Below, piece by piece: positions 47,889 through 56,382 of a stretch of DNA of 64,000 bases. How positions within the stretch are numbered: position 1 is the first letter of the stretch; every line of letters starts with the position of its first letter. Both the position numbers and the translations under genes were made by a program. Source of the DNA: Agrococcus jejuensis (GTDB taxonomy: Bacteria; Actinomycetota; Actinomycetes; Actinomycetales; Microbacteriaceae); NCBI RefSeq assembly GCF_007679035.1, contig NZ_VEFR01000002.1:248001-312000 (forward strand), read 5' to 3'. The notes beneath the pieces were generated by a model, which saw nothing but the letters and a program-made list of their open reading frames with translations, had not been told where the DNA came from and did not search any database.

Positions 47889-49262
47889 TCAGATGTTCGC
47901 GCCGCGTGCGCGGAGGAAGCCCAGCGGGTCCTGCGCGACGCCACCGACGCGCACCTCGAAGTGCAGGTGGCAGCCGGTCGACCAGCCGGTCGAGCCCTCA
48001 TAGCCGACGACCTGGCCGGCGGCGACGGACTGGCCGTAGCCCAGCGGCGACGGCGCGGCCATGTGGTAGTACCGCGTCTGCACGCCGCCACCGTGGTCGA
48101 TCCAGATCATGTTCGCGCCGTAGGAGTCCTGCCCGCGCACCGCCACGGTGCCCGCGGCTGCCGCGTAGATCGGCGTGCCGCAGCCCGCGACGATGTCGAG
48201 GCCGGCGTGGAGCTTCGAGAACGATCCCGTCACGGGGTCCGTGCGCCAGCCGAACGTCGACGAGATGCGGCCGTAGTGCGGCGACGTCCAGCCGCCGTTC
48301 GAGACGCCGGGGCCGGCGTAGCCACCGCCACCACCGCCGCCGCTGCTCGAGCCGCCGCCACCGGCTGCTGCCGCTGCCGCCGCGGCCGCCTGCTGCTGGC
48401 GGAGCAGCTCCGCCGCCGCCGCCTCGCGAGCGATGCGCTCCTGCTCCTGCCGGATGCGCTCCTGCTCGGCGAGGTAGGCGTACCACGCCTGACCGGCGTT
48501 GTAGTCGGCCTCGGTCGCTGCTCGGTTCTCCTCGAGCACGCTCAGCTGCGCCTCGAGCTCGGCCTTGTGCGCGTTCGTGCGGTCGACCGCGGCTGCCGCC
48601 TCGGCGGCTGCGGTCGTCGCGGCCTCGAGCGCGGCGTTGGCCTCGTCGCTGAGGCGCTGGCGCTCGTCGCGGGCGACGCCCGCCTGGTCCTGCAGGGACT
48701 GCGCGGTGTTCGCGTCCTGCTGCGCCTGCGTGTAGAGCGTGTCGGCCGTCGACGCCGCGCTGTCGAGCAGGCTCAGTCGGTAGAGCCACTCGTCGGCGCT
48801 GCCCGGGTTCGCGAACAGCTCGACGCTCAGGTCGCCTGCGCCGCCGGTGCGCGCGAGCTGCGCGGCGAGCTGCGACGCGGCCCGCTGCGAGTCCTCGGCG
48901 ACGCGCTGCGCCGCTGCGGCCTGCTCCTCGAGCTGCGACGCCGTGAACGCGGCCTCGTCGAAGCGGTCCTGCGCCTCGGCGGCCTCGCCGGCGCGCTGGT
49001 TCGCGACCTGCTCCGCCGCGGCCTGCTCGGACTCGAGGCGCGAGATGAGGTCGCGGATCTCGGCGATCTGCGACTGCTGCGCCGCGACGTCCCCGCGAGC
49101 CGCCTCGACCTCGCTCCACGTCGGGAAGCCCCACGCGTCCTCTGCCTGCGCAGGCGCGCCCGGGGTCACGATCGTCACCGTGAGCGCCGTGACGGCGGCC
49201 GCTGCGATGAGGCCGAGACGCAGGCGCGACGGACGTCGCGACGACTGCGCGGTGCTCTGCAT
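47889..49262 (-). CDS. Secreted M23-family peptidoglycan endopeptidase with coiled coil
   Basis: From the ATG at 49262 (MQSTAQSS) a signal peptide ends near residue 46 (AQA). A long Ala/Glu/Gln-rich coiled coil (about 50-290), a Gly/Ser linker and a C-terminal M23 LytM domain follow. The zinc ligands are visible: the HAGLD His and Asp and the HLH of CHLHFEV. The layout is that of EnvC/NlpD-like and PcsB-like cell separation hydrolases (457 aa). The upstream region 49263-49497 has no other gene. Confidence 0.92.
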   Translation of the reverse strand: MQSTAQSSRRPSRLRLGLIAAAAVTALTVTIVTPGAPAQAEDAWGFPTWSEVEAARGDVAAQQSQIAEIRDLISRLESEQAAAEQVANQRAGEAAEAQDRFDEAAFTASQLEEQAAAAQRVAEDSQRAASQLAAQLARTGGAGDLSVELFANPGSADEWLYRLSLLDSAASTADTLYTQAQQDANTAQSLQDQAGVARDERQRLSDEANAALEAATTAAAEAAAAVDRTNAHKAELEAQLSVLEENRAATEADYNAGQAWYAYLAEQERIRQEQERIAREAAAAELLRQQQAAAAAAAAAGGGGSSSGGGGGGGYAGPGVSNGGWTSPHYGRISSTFGWRTDPVTGSFSKLHAGLDIVAGCGTPIYAAAAGTVAVRGQDSYGANMIWIDHGGGVQTRYYHMAAPSPLGYGQSVAAGQVVGYEGSTGWSTGCHLHFEVRVGGVAQDPLGFLRARGANI

Positions 49263-49497
49263 GTGGGATTCCTCGCCACGAGATGGGGGATGGAGCGGGC
49301 CTCGGCAGACTATCAACCTGCGGTAGAGAGTCAAGGATGCTCGCCGTGGCTCCGGTTCGGAGACGACGGCGACTGCGGATTGCGCGAGCCGGCGCGGCCA
49401 TGCTCGCATGCACGGGGCGTCGACACGCAGAGGACCCTCGGGATCCGTCCAGACAGGCTCGATCCGACGCGCCGAGGAGACGCGCTCCCGGACGGAT

Positions 49498-49526
49498 TTG
49501 GCAGGACGCGGGATGTGACGTAGAGT
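49498..49526 (+). promoter_or_regulatory. Sigma-70-type promoter of the tRNA cluster
   Basis: TTGGCA, 17 bases, TAGAGT, ending 32 bases before tRNA-Glu. Hexamers and spacing are close to the housekeeping consensus, fitting a strong stable-RNA promoter. Confidence 0.75.
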
Positions 49527-49558
49527 CTTCCCTCGGTAGCCATGAGTCCTCGACGCAT

Positions 49559-49631
49559 GGCCCCATCGTCTAGCGGCCTAGGACATCGCCCTTTCACGGC
49601 GACAGCACGGGTTCGAATCCCGTTGGGGTCA
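49559..49631 (+). tRNA. tRNA-Glu (anticodon TTC)
   Basis: A cloverleaf of 73 bases: acceptor GGCCCCA pairs with TGGGGTC (one G-T pair), the anticodon loop is CTTTCAC, and the T arm carries GGTTCGAATCC. The discriminator is A and CCA is not encoded. First of three clustered tRNAs. Confidence 0.95.
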
Positions 49632-49647
49632 CTGGTCGATGATGCAA

Positions 49648-49722
49648 GGCCCTGTAGCGCAGTTTGGTTAGCGCGCCGCCCTGTCACGGCGGAGGTCGCG
49701 GGTTCAAGTCCCGTCAGGGTCG
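49648..49722 (+). tRNA. tRNA-Asp (anticodon GTC)
   Basis: Acceptor GGCCCTG pairs with CAGGGTC, the anticodon loop is CTGTCAC, and the T arm is GGGTTCAAGTCCC. The discriminator is G, as expected for Asp. CCA is not encoded. Confidence 0.95.
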
Positions 49723-49762
49723 CGGTGCGACCCCTCGCGAAAGCGGGGGGTTCACGCTAGGT

Positions 49763-49782
49763 CCGGGAGGTTCGCCTCCCGG
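49763..49782 (+). other. Hairpin between tRNA-Asp and tRNA-Phe
   Basis: A perfect 8-bp stem CCGGGAGG / CCTCCCGG with a TTCG tetraloop. It could be a processing or weak termination signal within the tRNA transcript. Confidence 0.6.
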
Positions 49783-49788
49783 CCCTCA

Positions 49789-49861
49789 GGCTCTGTAGCT
49801 CAGTTGGTAGAGCGCACGACTGAAAATCGTGAGGTCACGGGATCGACGCCCGTCGGAGCCA
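49789..49861 (+). tRNA. tRNA-Phe (anticodon GAA)
   Basis: Acceptor GGCTCTG pairs with CGGAGCC, and the anticodon loop is CTGAAAA. The T loop reads ATCGACG, so the normally invariant T54 is A. The T stem ACGGG/CCCGT is intact. The low-GC three-gene island begins beyond its 3' terminator. Confidence 0.93.
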
Positions 49862-49885
49862 CGCAGCGGTCATTACGCCGCTGCT

Positions 49886-49919
49886 GAACCCCCGCGTAGC
49901 TTCTACATCGCGGGGGTTC
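49886..49919 (+). terminator. Terminator hairpin after the tRNA cluster
   Basis: A perfect 11-bp stem GAACCCCCGCG / CGCGGGGGTTC with a 12-base loop, 24 bases beyond tRNA-Phe. The stem ends in TTC followed by mixed sequence, not a long T-tract. Confidence 0.8.
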
Positions 49920-50394
49920 GCTCATGTCCGGGGGCGCTCTCGGAGTTCGCCCGAGGTCGCACCCAGAGCGCCCAACGACCTCGCCTTGGTTCGGCCATCC
50001 CGAAGCGAGTTGTCGAGCGAGTGCAGACCGCTCATCTGCGTTTCGGCCCAGGCGACGGCCGACGCCGAGGCCTGTGCTGCGGAGAGATGCCCGACGCGGT
50101 TCCGAGTCTCCAATTGCGCCGATCATGATCGTCTGCTGTGTCCATACAGATCTCATGCGGCCCTACGCACCGCGACTGCCCCGCTCATACTCGACCGGCC
50201 AGCGCGGACGCATCGCTGCACCGCGCCTCCTGATCTGCTGCGGCTCGCACGACACTCGCCCACTGGCCAAACCTTGGTCAACCCTCGGGGCAACTAGACA
50301 GCAAGTGATGAGCAGACTTCGACTAGTTTGAATTCGCGTGCGCATTCGATGCCAGACTGCGCGGCCCGATAAACCACCGGGGGGAGCTGCTGCA
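49920..50394. other. Gene-free left flank of the low-GC island
   Basis: About 475 bases without a convincing gene. Base composition falls from the surrounding high GC to the mixed composition of the following three genes. No copy of the tRNA-Phe 3' end, integrase or transposase is visible. The start of transcription for the three genes must lie here; no clear -35/-10 pair could be chosen. Confidence 0.55.
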
Positions 50395-51756
50395 TTGGGT
50401 GAAGCAGACGCGCTGCTGCAAGTTGGCTCCACGGATGATGCCGGCGCTCGGACCGCAGACCTATTCTTCTGGCAAGCGGCTATGGCGGCCGCTGATGGAA
50501 TCGCCGCCCTCTTGACCGAGCTAGGTGCCGACATGGACGTACCGCACGACTCTGTGTCTGCAATCGTCTGCGAGCATCACGAAGACTGGATCGTGCGCGC
50601 TGGCGATCAACTTGAGATCGTGTCCGCTAAGCATCGTGAAGCGAACGTCGGCGCATGGGCTTCGATCACAGTGCTGGTAGACGATGGCGGTCTTGGACAC
50701 CTCTTTACGAGATGGATCCTGTTGGACCGCAAAGTGGCAACGCGTCTTGTGTCTTGCGCGGCACTACGAAATGGCGAAGCGTCGGAGCTCGCCGAAAGCA
50801 CCGTTCTGCTCCGTCGCTCGGCTTCAGGTACGAGTCTGACAGACACCGAACTGGAACTCGTGAACAGGTGCATCGACAAGTTCAGCCGAGCGATCATGAT
50901 GCACCGCAAGCGGCTTCCGCCTGACTGGCAAGCGCCGATGGACGAGCGTGCAAGGGACCTCGATCCGCCCCGCGACCTGCAAGAGGCGGTTCGCGATTTC
51001 CTCACCGTGCTGAGCTTCGACGTCGGCCGACCCAGTAGGGAGTTCGCTACCTACGCCGCGCCAGGCCTCTACGCGGAACCACTGGCGATCAGATTGAGTC
51101 AGACCGAGGCACTTGCACCTCTTATTTGGAGCGCCGTGCTTCGTTTGTTCGAGGTTCGAATGCGCGCCCGGGGCTCGCGCGAGCGCGGTGGGCTTCCGGA
51201 CGTGGGAGCAACGCCCGCCCGAAAGCAGGTCGCGGAGGGCGCGATCGAGCTCGAATCACGGACCGTGACGGTTCAAGACATCCTGCTTGCTGCGCGAAGC
51301 GCGATTCAAAATCCTGGCGCGTACATGCCTCTTGCTCGACCTGCAAAGCTCACCCGACTTAGCGTGAAGATGGCTAACGGTGGGTGTTCGGACACAAGCA
51401 TCGCGCGCGCCGAACGACTGAGGCTGGACTTTGCGCGCTACCGCAGGGCGAGAGAAGCCAGCGTGCCAGGGAGCTCCGCGGAACGCGCGGCCGTTGAGCG
51501 GCACCTGTTGCGGATCGCCGACGAGGAGACGGCCGGCTCGCGGAATGCTGGTGGCCGCTGGGGCGATGCCCTGTGGGGCGCGATGTCCGATCGCCTCTCC
51601 AACGCCCCGCCTCAGCATCTGTCATCCGGGCTCGACGGAGACCTTGCCCTCGGGGGCGTCGCCGATCTCGCATCGCGTTGCCAAGTGTGGTTCAGCCCGG
51701 GGTTCGACGTTGACGGTGCGATCGCCGATGAGAAGAAGCTCCGAGCCCAGCGGTGA
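50395..51756 (+). CDS. DUF4297-like nuclease candidate, effector of an ABC three-component-type system
   Basis: The N-terminal 130 residues resemble DUF4297-type restriction-endonuclease-fold domains: a glycine-containing start (LLQVGSTDDAGARTAD), a helix, then CEHHEDW followed by QLEIVSAKHRE, giving the Asp ... Glu-x(3)-Lys pattern. In ABC-3C systems such domains precede a middle component and an ABC ATPase, exactly the order here. The remaining 320 residues are largely helical and unrecognised. The TTG at 50395 is preferred because GGGGGAG lies about ten bases before it; a GTG at 50338 is an alternative, adding 19 residues. Low GC and mixed third codon positions mark it as acquired. Nuclease activity is inferred. 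Confidence 0.72.
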   Translation: MGEADALLQVGSTDDAGARTADLFFWQAAMAAADGIAALLTELGADMDVPHDSVSAIVCEHHEDWIVRAGDQLEIVSAKHREANVGAWASITVLVDDGGLGHLFTRWILLDRKVATRLVSCAALRNGEASELAESTVLLRRSASGTSLTDTELELVNRCIDKFSRAIMMHRKRLPPDWQAPMDERARDLDPPRDLQEAVRDFLTVLSFDVGRPSREFATYAAPGLYAEPLAIRLSQTEALAPLIWSAVLRLFEVRMRARGSRERGGLPDVGATPARKQVAEGAIELESRTVTVQDILLAARSAIQNPGAYMPLARPAKLTRLSVKMANGGCSDTSIARAERLRLDFARYRRAREASVPGSSAERAAVERHLLRIADEETAGSRNAGGRWGDALWGAMSDRLSNAPPQHLSSGLDGDLALGGVADLASRCQVWFSPGFDVDGAIADEKKLRAQR

Positions 51757-52328
51757 TGACGCCAAACCCAGTCGCGGAACATCTTGCCGCCTTGCAAGAC
51801 GACCTTGCTTATCACCAGACGCGTGTACTACTCCTTGTCGCGGCTGTGTCCTCTAATAAAGGCCACGCCCGGAAACTCGACGGGCTCACAAAGCTCGCCA
51901 AGCTTGATTTTCTGACGCGCTACCCCGGGCTCGCCTCGGTTGTGCTTCCGAACCTGACGAACGAGAGCGCCCGTATGCATCTCACCGAAGCCGAATCGCT
52001 CAATCCCACCGACGTTGAAGATCCAATGATTCGTTACAAGTACGGCCCGTGGGATGACCGCTACTACCCCATCATCGGCTCACTGGTGGGACGAAGCCTT
52101 GTGAAGTACGTGCGGGGCCGGCAAGGCAGCGTGGCACTCACCCTGACACCGACCGGCAAGTCGCTCGCCGCCGAAGTAGCTGCCCTCCCACAATGGAGCA
52201 CCGTCCACGCAAGATGCGAAGCGATCGCGGAGGCGTCTGCGGGACTGACTGGCAACGCGTTGAAGGAACAGATTTACAGGAAGCTCGCTGATCTAATGAA
52301 CCGCCCGCACCGTGAGTTGATCAAGTGA
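51756..52328 (+). CDS. Small middle component of the ABC three-component-type system, 190 aa
   Basis: The protein has a winged-helix-like pattern, with KLAKLDFLTRYPG (residue 37 on) and the block IRYKYGPWDDRYYPIIG (about 90-106), which resembles middle-component (MC) proteins of ABC-3C systems. Its start overlaps the upstream stop (GTGATG; the GTG at 51753 is also possible), and its stop overlaps the ABC ATPase gene (GTGA), so all three are made together. MC proteins are thought to link sensor ATPase and effector. Function here is inferred from order and these motifs. Confidence 0.72.
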   Translation: MTPNPVAEHLAALQDDLAYHQTRVLLLVAAVSSNKGHARKLDGLTKLAKLDFLTRYPGLASVVLPNLTNESARMHLTEAESLNPTDVEDPMIRYKYGPWDDRYYPIIGSLVGRSLVKYVRGRQGSVALTLTPTGKSLAAEVAALPQWSTVHARCEAIAEASAGLTGNALKEQIYRKLADLMNRPHRELIK

Positions 52329-54256
52329 CCACCACGTTTCGCCTTGAATCGATCTCCGTCCGCACCGTAGCTGGGGATGTTGCTTACGCCTTTCCATCCT
52401 CGCTTACCGTCTTGGCTGGAAGCGTGGGAGTGGGCAAGAGCACGCTCTTCGAACTTGTGAAGCACGCGCTGGGTGGGGGCGCGCTGTTGGCGGAGGTTGC
52501 CCGCGCCAGCGTCCTCGAGGTATCAGTCGACATCAAGATCGGATCGGAGCGTCTCCTCCTCACAAGATCGATTGATTCCGAGACCTCAGCAGTGGTCCGC
52601 GTCAGGGATCTCAAGGAGCAGATCGATCTTGAAGACCACTACACAGATAAGCGTGAACCCAGCCTCAGTTCGCTATTGCTGGCCTCCATGGGCATCCCGG
52701 ACGATATGCGTGCTGCTTCAAAGGCGTCGAACAGCACAAAGCAAGGCGCTCGCATCTCGTTCGCTGACATCTTCAGATACATGTACGTCTCTCAGGCTGA
52801 TATCAACAAGGAGATAGCTGGCAGCGGAGATACTTGGTACACGCCGAAACGGAAGGCAGTATTTGAGTTGCTCTTCGGATTGACGAATCCGTCGATCCTG
52901 GACCTGCAATCCTCGATAGCTAAGCTTCGAGGTGAGCACGAGAACGCGCAGCGAGAACACGCCGTGGTACTCCAGTTTCTAGCCGATAGCGGCGCGCAGT
53001 CCCGGTTTGAAGCTGAGGCTAATCAAATCGACGCCCAAGCGAGTATTCGCGATTCGACGATCGAGCTCCACGGGCTTCGCGAAGCGATTCGACCAGTCAT
53101 CGATCGGGAGACGCGCACCCTTCGGGACCTGCTCGGCGAGGCTGAGAAGAGCCTCGCACAGGCCGCCAACGTGAGGACCTTGCTGGAACAGCAGCGTGCC
53201 GACTTTGCCGATGAGCGCGCACACGTGATCCAGGACATCGCCCGACTAGAACGGATGCTGATCGCAGGGGAACGGCTGGCGCAGATCGAGTTCGCAGTGT
53301 GCCCGAGGTGCATGCAGAGCCTGAAGGCGCGTGAGGCGCCACCCGAACTGTGCCGGCTCTGCATGCAAGACGATCCACTCGTTTCCACGCAGCCGTCGGA
53401 TCGAAGCTCCTACGAACTAACGCATTTGAAAGAGCAAGTAGTAGAACTGGAGACGCAGGTAAGCACTCTATCGCTTGAACTCGAATCAGCCGACGAGATG
53501 CTCCTTCACCGCTCCCGGCTAGTGGAGGATCTTTCGAAAGCGATCCAAGACCGAACCGAGAACCGGATTACCCCCCAGCTGCAGGCGTATACGGACGCTA
53601 CGACCCGCCTGGCGAGTGCAGAAGGACGATCGCGTGAACTGGAGCAAGTTCTGAAGTTCTGGGATCGCGCCGGTGATCTTGAGGCACGAGCCGCAGATCT
53701 CGGCGCCGAACTGACAGACCTTCGAAAGGAACTCGACCTTCGAGGTGCCGCACTCGCGGAACGACGGCGCGAGGTGTTCGCGGAACTTGACGACGAGTTC
53801 GCAGAGAACGTTTGGTCCATTGGAGTTCCCGGTGTGCGGTCGGCAAGAATCGACCGCGAGCACTACCTACCCGTCTTGAACGACCAGGCCTTGAAAGACT
53901 TCAGCCCGGTTGGTGGTGTCCGAACGGCGACGCAGGTTGCGTACTGGGTGACCGTCCTAAACGTCGCCCTGCGAAGGCGAGACACTTTGTTCCCGGGGTT
54001 CCTTCTGATTGATAGTCCCCGCACCTCCCTCAACGACAATGACGAACTTTCGGCGGCGCTCTACCGCCGACTAGTCACGGCCGCAGACGCTGCTAATGGG
54101 CGCGTGCAACTGATCATTGGCGATAACGAGCTACCTGCGACGTACCGCCGCGACTACGCCCAGATAGACTTCGACTACCGTCATCCGACGATCGCAACGA
54201 TCCCTCACCCAGGCAGGGAAGCGGTCAGGCCAATCACAGGTGAGTCTTTCGCCTGA
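52325..54256 (+). CDS. Rad50/SMC-like ABC ATPase with zinc hook, 643 aa
   Basis: The Walker A motif is GSVGVGKST (about residues 31-39). A coiled-coil middle (about 190-500) contains a zinc-ribbon or hook CPRC ... CRLC (about 320-345). The signature-like SPVGGVRT and the Walker B LLIDSPR with D-loop TSLND are near 540-580. This is the domain order of SMC/Rad50/RecF-type ABC ATPases used as sensors in conflict systems. The GTG at 52325 overlaps the previous gene. GC and codon use match the other two island genes, not the chromosome. Confidence 0.88.
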   Translation: MTTTFRLESISVRTVAGDVAYAFPSSLTVLAGSVGVGKSTLFELVKHALGGGALLAEVARASVLEVSVDIKIGSERLLLTRSIDSETSAVVRVRDLKEQIDLEDHYTDKREPSLSSLLLASMGIPDDMRAASKASNSTKQGARISFADIFRYMYVSQADINKEIAGSGDTWYTPKRKAVFELLFGLTNPSILDLQSSIAKLRGEHENAQREHAVVLQFLADSGAQSRFEAEANQIDAQASIRDSTIELHGLREAIRPVIDRETRTLRDLLGEAEKSLAQAANVRTLLEQQRADFADERAHVIQDIARLERMLIAGERLAQIEFAVCPRCMQSLKAREAPPELCRLCMQDDPLVSTQPSDRSSYELTHLKEQVVELETQVSTLSLELESADEMLLHRSRLVEDLSKAIQDRTENRITPQLQAYTDATTRLASAEGRSRELEQVLKFWDRAGDLEARAADLGAELTDLRKELDLRGAALAERRREVFAELDDEFAENVWSIGVPGVRSARIDREHYLPVLNDQALKDFSPVGGVRTATQVAYWVTVLNVALRRRDTLFPGFLLIDSPRTSLNDNDELSAALYRRLVTAADAANGRVQLIIGDNELPATYRRDYAQIDFDYRHPTIATIPHPGREAVRPITGESFA

Positions 54257-54389
54257 CCTCATGTAACAAAGGGGCGTGGAAGTCGTTGGAGTCGCCCGAC
54301 GCCTGACAGAGTCAACAACGGAACCTCACCGCCAACGTGTGGGGCCGATGATCACCGACGGGGCCGGAGCTTGCTGCGAGGATGGCGGC

Positions 54390-54617
54390 ATGACCGACGA
54401 GCCGACGCCCGGGCAGTACGCGCACTTCAAGGGCGCGCCCTACGAGGTGCTCGAGGTCGCGACGCACTCCGAGACCGGCGAGCGCGTCGTCGTCTACCGG
54501 CAGGGCTACGGCGACCGGGCGCTGTGGGTGCGCCCCGTGGCGATGTGGTCGGAGCGCGTGCAGCGCGACGGCTACGACGGCCCGCGCTTCCGCCGGGTCG
54601 AGCCCGACGCATCCTGA
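54390..54617 (+). CDS. DUF1653 family protein, 75 aa
   Basis: The ATG at 54390 starts a small protein with GQYAHFKGAPYEVLEVA and VVYRQGYGDRALWVRP, the typical DUF1653 beta-rich core. The family is widespread and of unknown function. High GC shows the chromosomal backbone has resumed after the island; the 133 bases before it hold no gene. Confidence 0.82.
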   Translation: MTDEPTPGQYAHFKGAPYEVLEVATHSETGERVVVYRQGYGDRALWVRPVAMWSERVQRDGYDGPRFRRVEPDAS

Positions 54618-54624
54618 TCCGCCG

Positions 54625-55224
54625 TCAGGCGCGGACGGGGTCCTCGCTCGCCAGGCGCGGCTCGGTGCGCAGCTCGGGACGCACGCCCGCCTTGTCGGCG
54701 TAGAACGCGCGGATGCGATCCATGTCCTTCGGCACGTCGCCCGTGAGCCGGATGGTGGGGCCGAGGCCCGCCGTCATCGTCGTCACGTCGGGGTAGCCGA
54801 GCGTGACGGGCAGGCCCGTCGCCACCGCGATGCGGTGGAAGCCCGATCGCCAGTGGGTACCGGAGCCGCGCGTGCCCTCGGGCGTGACGACGAGCACGAT
54901 CTCCTCGCCGTGCTCGATGAGCGCCACGACCTCGTCGACGATGCGCGAAGGATCGCGGCGATCGACCGGGATGCCGCCGAGGCGACGCATGATCCAGCCG
55001 GCAGGACCGCGGAACAGCTGGTGCTTGCCGAGGAACCGCGGGCTGAGGCCGTGCTCCCACGCGATCGCCAGCATGAGCACGAAGTCCCAGTTCGACGTGT
55101 GCGGGGCGCCGATGACGATGCGCGAGCCGTGCACCTCGGGGTCCTCGCGCACGAGCGTCCATCGACTGAACCGCCAGTACGTCCTGGCGATCGCCCGCCG
55201 GACGGGCATGCGTCGTCGCGTCAT
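54625..55224 (-). CDS. 1-acylglycerol-3-phosphate O-acyltransferase family protein
   Basis: PlsC-type enzymes add an acyl chain during phospholipid synthesis. The catalytic HTSNWD (HX4D) lies near residues 43-48 and the substrate motif PEGTR near 115. The ATG at 55224 has GGGGGAG seven bases upstream. At 199 aa it is a short member without an obvious membrane helix, resembling the acyltransferase domain alone. Substrate not determinable. Confidence 0.88.
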   Translation of the reverse strand: MTRRRMPVRRAIARTYWRFSRWTLVREDPEVHGSRIVIGAPHTSNWDFVLMLAIAWEHGLSPRFLGKHQLFRGPAGWIMRRLGGIPVDRRDPSRIVDEVVALIEHGEEIVLVVTPEGTRGSGTHWRSGFHRIAVATGLPVTLGYPDVTTMTAGLGPTIRLTGDVPKDMDRIRAFYADKAGVRPELRTEPRLASEDPVRA

Positions 55225-55344
55225 CGTCTCCCCCGAGTCGTTCCGACCACGGTACGCGGCGGCGCATGCCGAGTCACGTCCGCGACCGGCATCCGCGCGC
55301 TCGACTCCCACTCGGGTCGCAGGCCGGCGGCGTAGCGTGCGCGC

Positions 55345-55800
55345 ATGCGCTTCGCCTGGGTCGACGACGTGATGCTGGCCGACGGACGCGCCGCCGCGAC
55401 GTTCGCGCAGGAGTGGTTCCGCGATAGCGCGACCGTCGAGGTCGGCGGCGAGACCTGGCTCTTCCGCAAGGACGGCTTCGGCGGCGACTGGGCCGCGTCG
55501 GTCGACGGGGTCGATCGCATCCACGCGCGCAGCACGTCGATGTGGCGGATGCGGTGGCAGGTGTCGGCGCCGAGCGGCACGTACGAGGTGCAGCGATCGG
55601 GCTCGTTCCCGATGGCGACGTTCTCGGTGCTCGCCGGCGGCGCGGTGGTGGGCGACATCCGGTCGACGGGGTTCTGGACGTACAAGCCCGAGATGCGGGC
55701 GCCCGACGCGATGCCCGCCGCCGAGGCCGCGTTCGTGCTGTGGGTCGTGCGCCGAGCGATCGGCCGGGCGTCGGCTGCTGCGGCGTCGGCGTCCACCTAG
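55345..55800 (+). CDS. Hypothetical protein, 151 aa
   Basis: Soluble, beta-rich (alternating strands with Trp and aromatic residues across residues 30-125), ending in a hydrophobic helix with FVLWVVRRAIG. This layout recalls LURP/tubby-like barrels with a central helix, a suggestion only. It is divergent from the acyltransferase gene. Confidence 0.6.
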   Translation: MRFAWVDDVMLADGRAAATFAQEWFRDSATVEVGGETWLFRKDGFGGDWAASVDGVDRIHARSTSMWRMRWQVSAPSGTYEVQRSGSFPMATFSVLAGGAVVGDIRSTGFWTYKPEMRAPDAMPAAEAAFVLWVVRRAIGRASAAAASAST

Positions 55801-55820
55801 GGCCCTCGAGCGCTCCGACC

Positions 55821-55915
55821 CGTCGCGAGGTGCGGTTTGCCGTCGCGAGGTGCGGGTGTCCTGTCGAGGTGCGCGGAGAGCCGCACCTCGACGGGACGAG
55901 CGCACCTCGCAACGG
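55821..55915. repeat. Cluster of GAGGTGCG / CGCACCTC inverted repeats
   Basis: Two direct copies of CGTCGCGAGGTGCG (55821 and 55841) and a third GTCGAGGTGCG (55863) face inverted copies at 55882 and 55901, so several hairpins can form. It lies between convergent genes and may act as a terminator. It is unrelated to the CTGGTCGAGGA mosaic. Confidence 0.75.
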
Positions 55916-55928
55916 ATGCGCGCCGGCG

Positions 55929-56219
55929 TCAGCGGCGGTCGCGCTCCGCGCGCAGCACCGCGAGGCGCGAGCGGTACTCGGTCTCGTCGATGTCGCCGTT
56001 CGCGAAGCGGGTCGCGAGCGCCTGCTCCCCCGCCGCGGCGGCGTGCACGAACGGGCGTCGCCGCATCGAGCGGCGCAGCAGCAGCACGACCGTGACGACG
56101 AGCGCGACCCAGAGCAGCGGGATGAGGACGCCGAGGCCCCAGAGCGGACCGCCGCCGGGTCCCCAGCGCGTGACCTGCTCCGCGAGCATGGGTGCTGCCT
56201 GCGTGATGGTGGTGAACAT
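55929..56219 (-). CDS. SHOCT-domain membrane protein, 96 aa
   Basis: One membrane helix (about residues 29-49) and a C-terminal SHOCT-type segment (LATRFANGDIDETEYRSRL, about 70-88). SHOCT segments are short helical pairs found at the ends of many membrane proteins, of unknown binding role. It precedes no gene on its strand before the repeat cluster. Confidence 0.85.
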   Translation of the reverse strand: MFTTITQAAPMLAEQVTRWGPGGGPLWGLGVLIPLLWVALVVTVVLLLRRSMRRRPFVHAAAAGEQALATRFANGDIDETEYRSRLAVLRAERDRR

Positions 56220-56382
56220 GCGTGGCTCCTTCTGCCGAGCGGCCGTCCGACCGCACCCTCAGCGTTTCGCTGCGCGCCGCATCCGCGCGTCCGGCTGCGG
56301 GATGCACGTGCAGCCTCCCGCGGGAGGTGGAGCGCAGACCATCCGCTCCCCGAGGTGCGATCCTGGGAGCGGTCCCGCGGCC

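Noticed and set aside
49862..54389. Integrative element with att sites at tRNA-Phe
   Set aside because: No duplicate of the tRNA 3' end, integrase or recombinase could be found; only base composition and position suggest acquisition.
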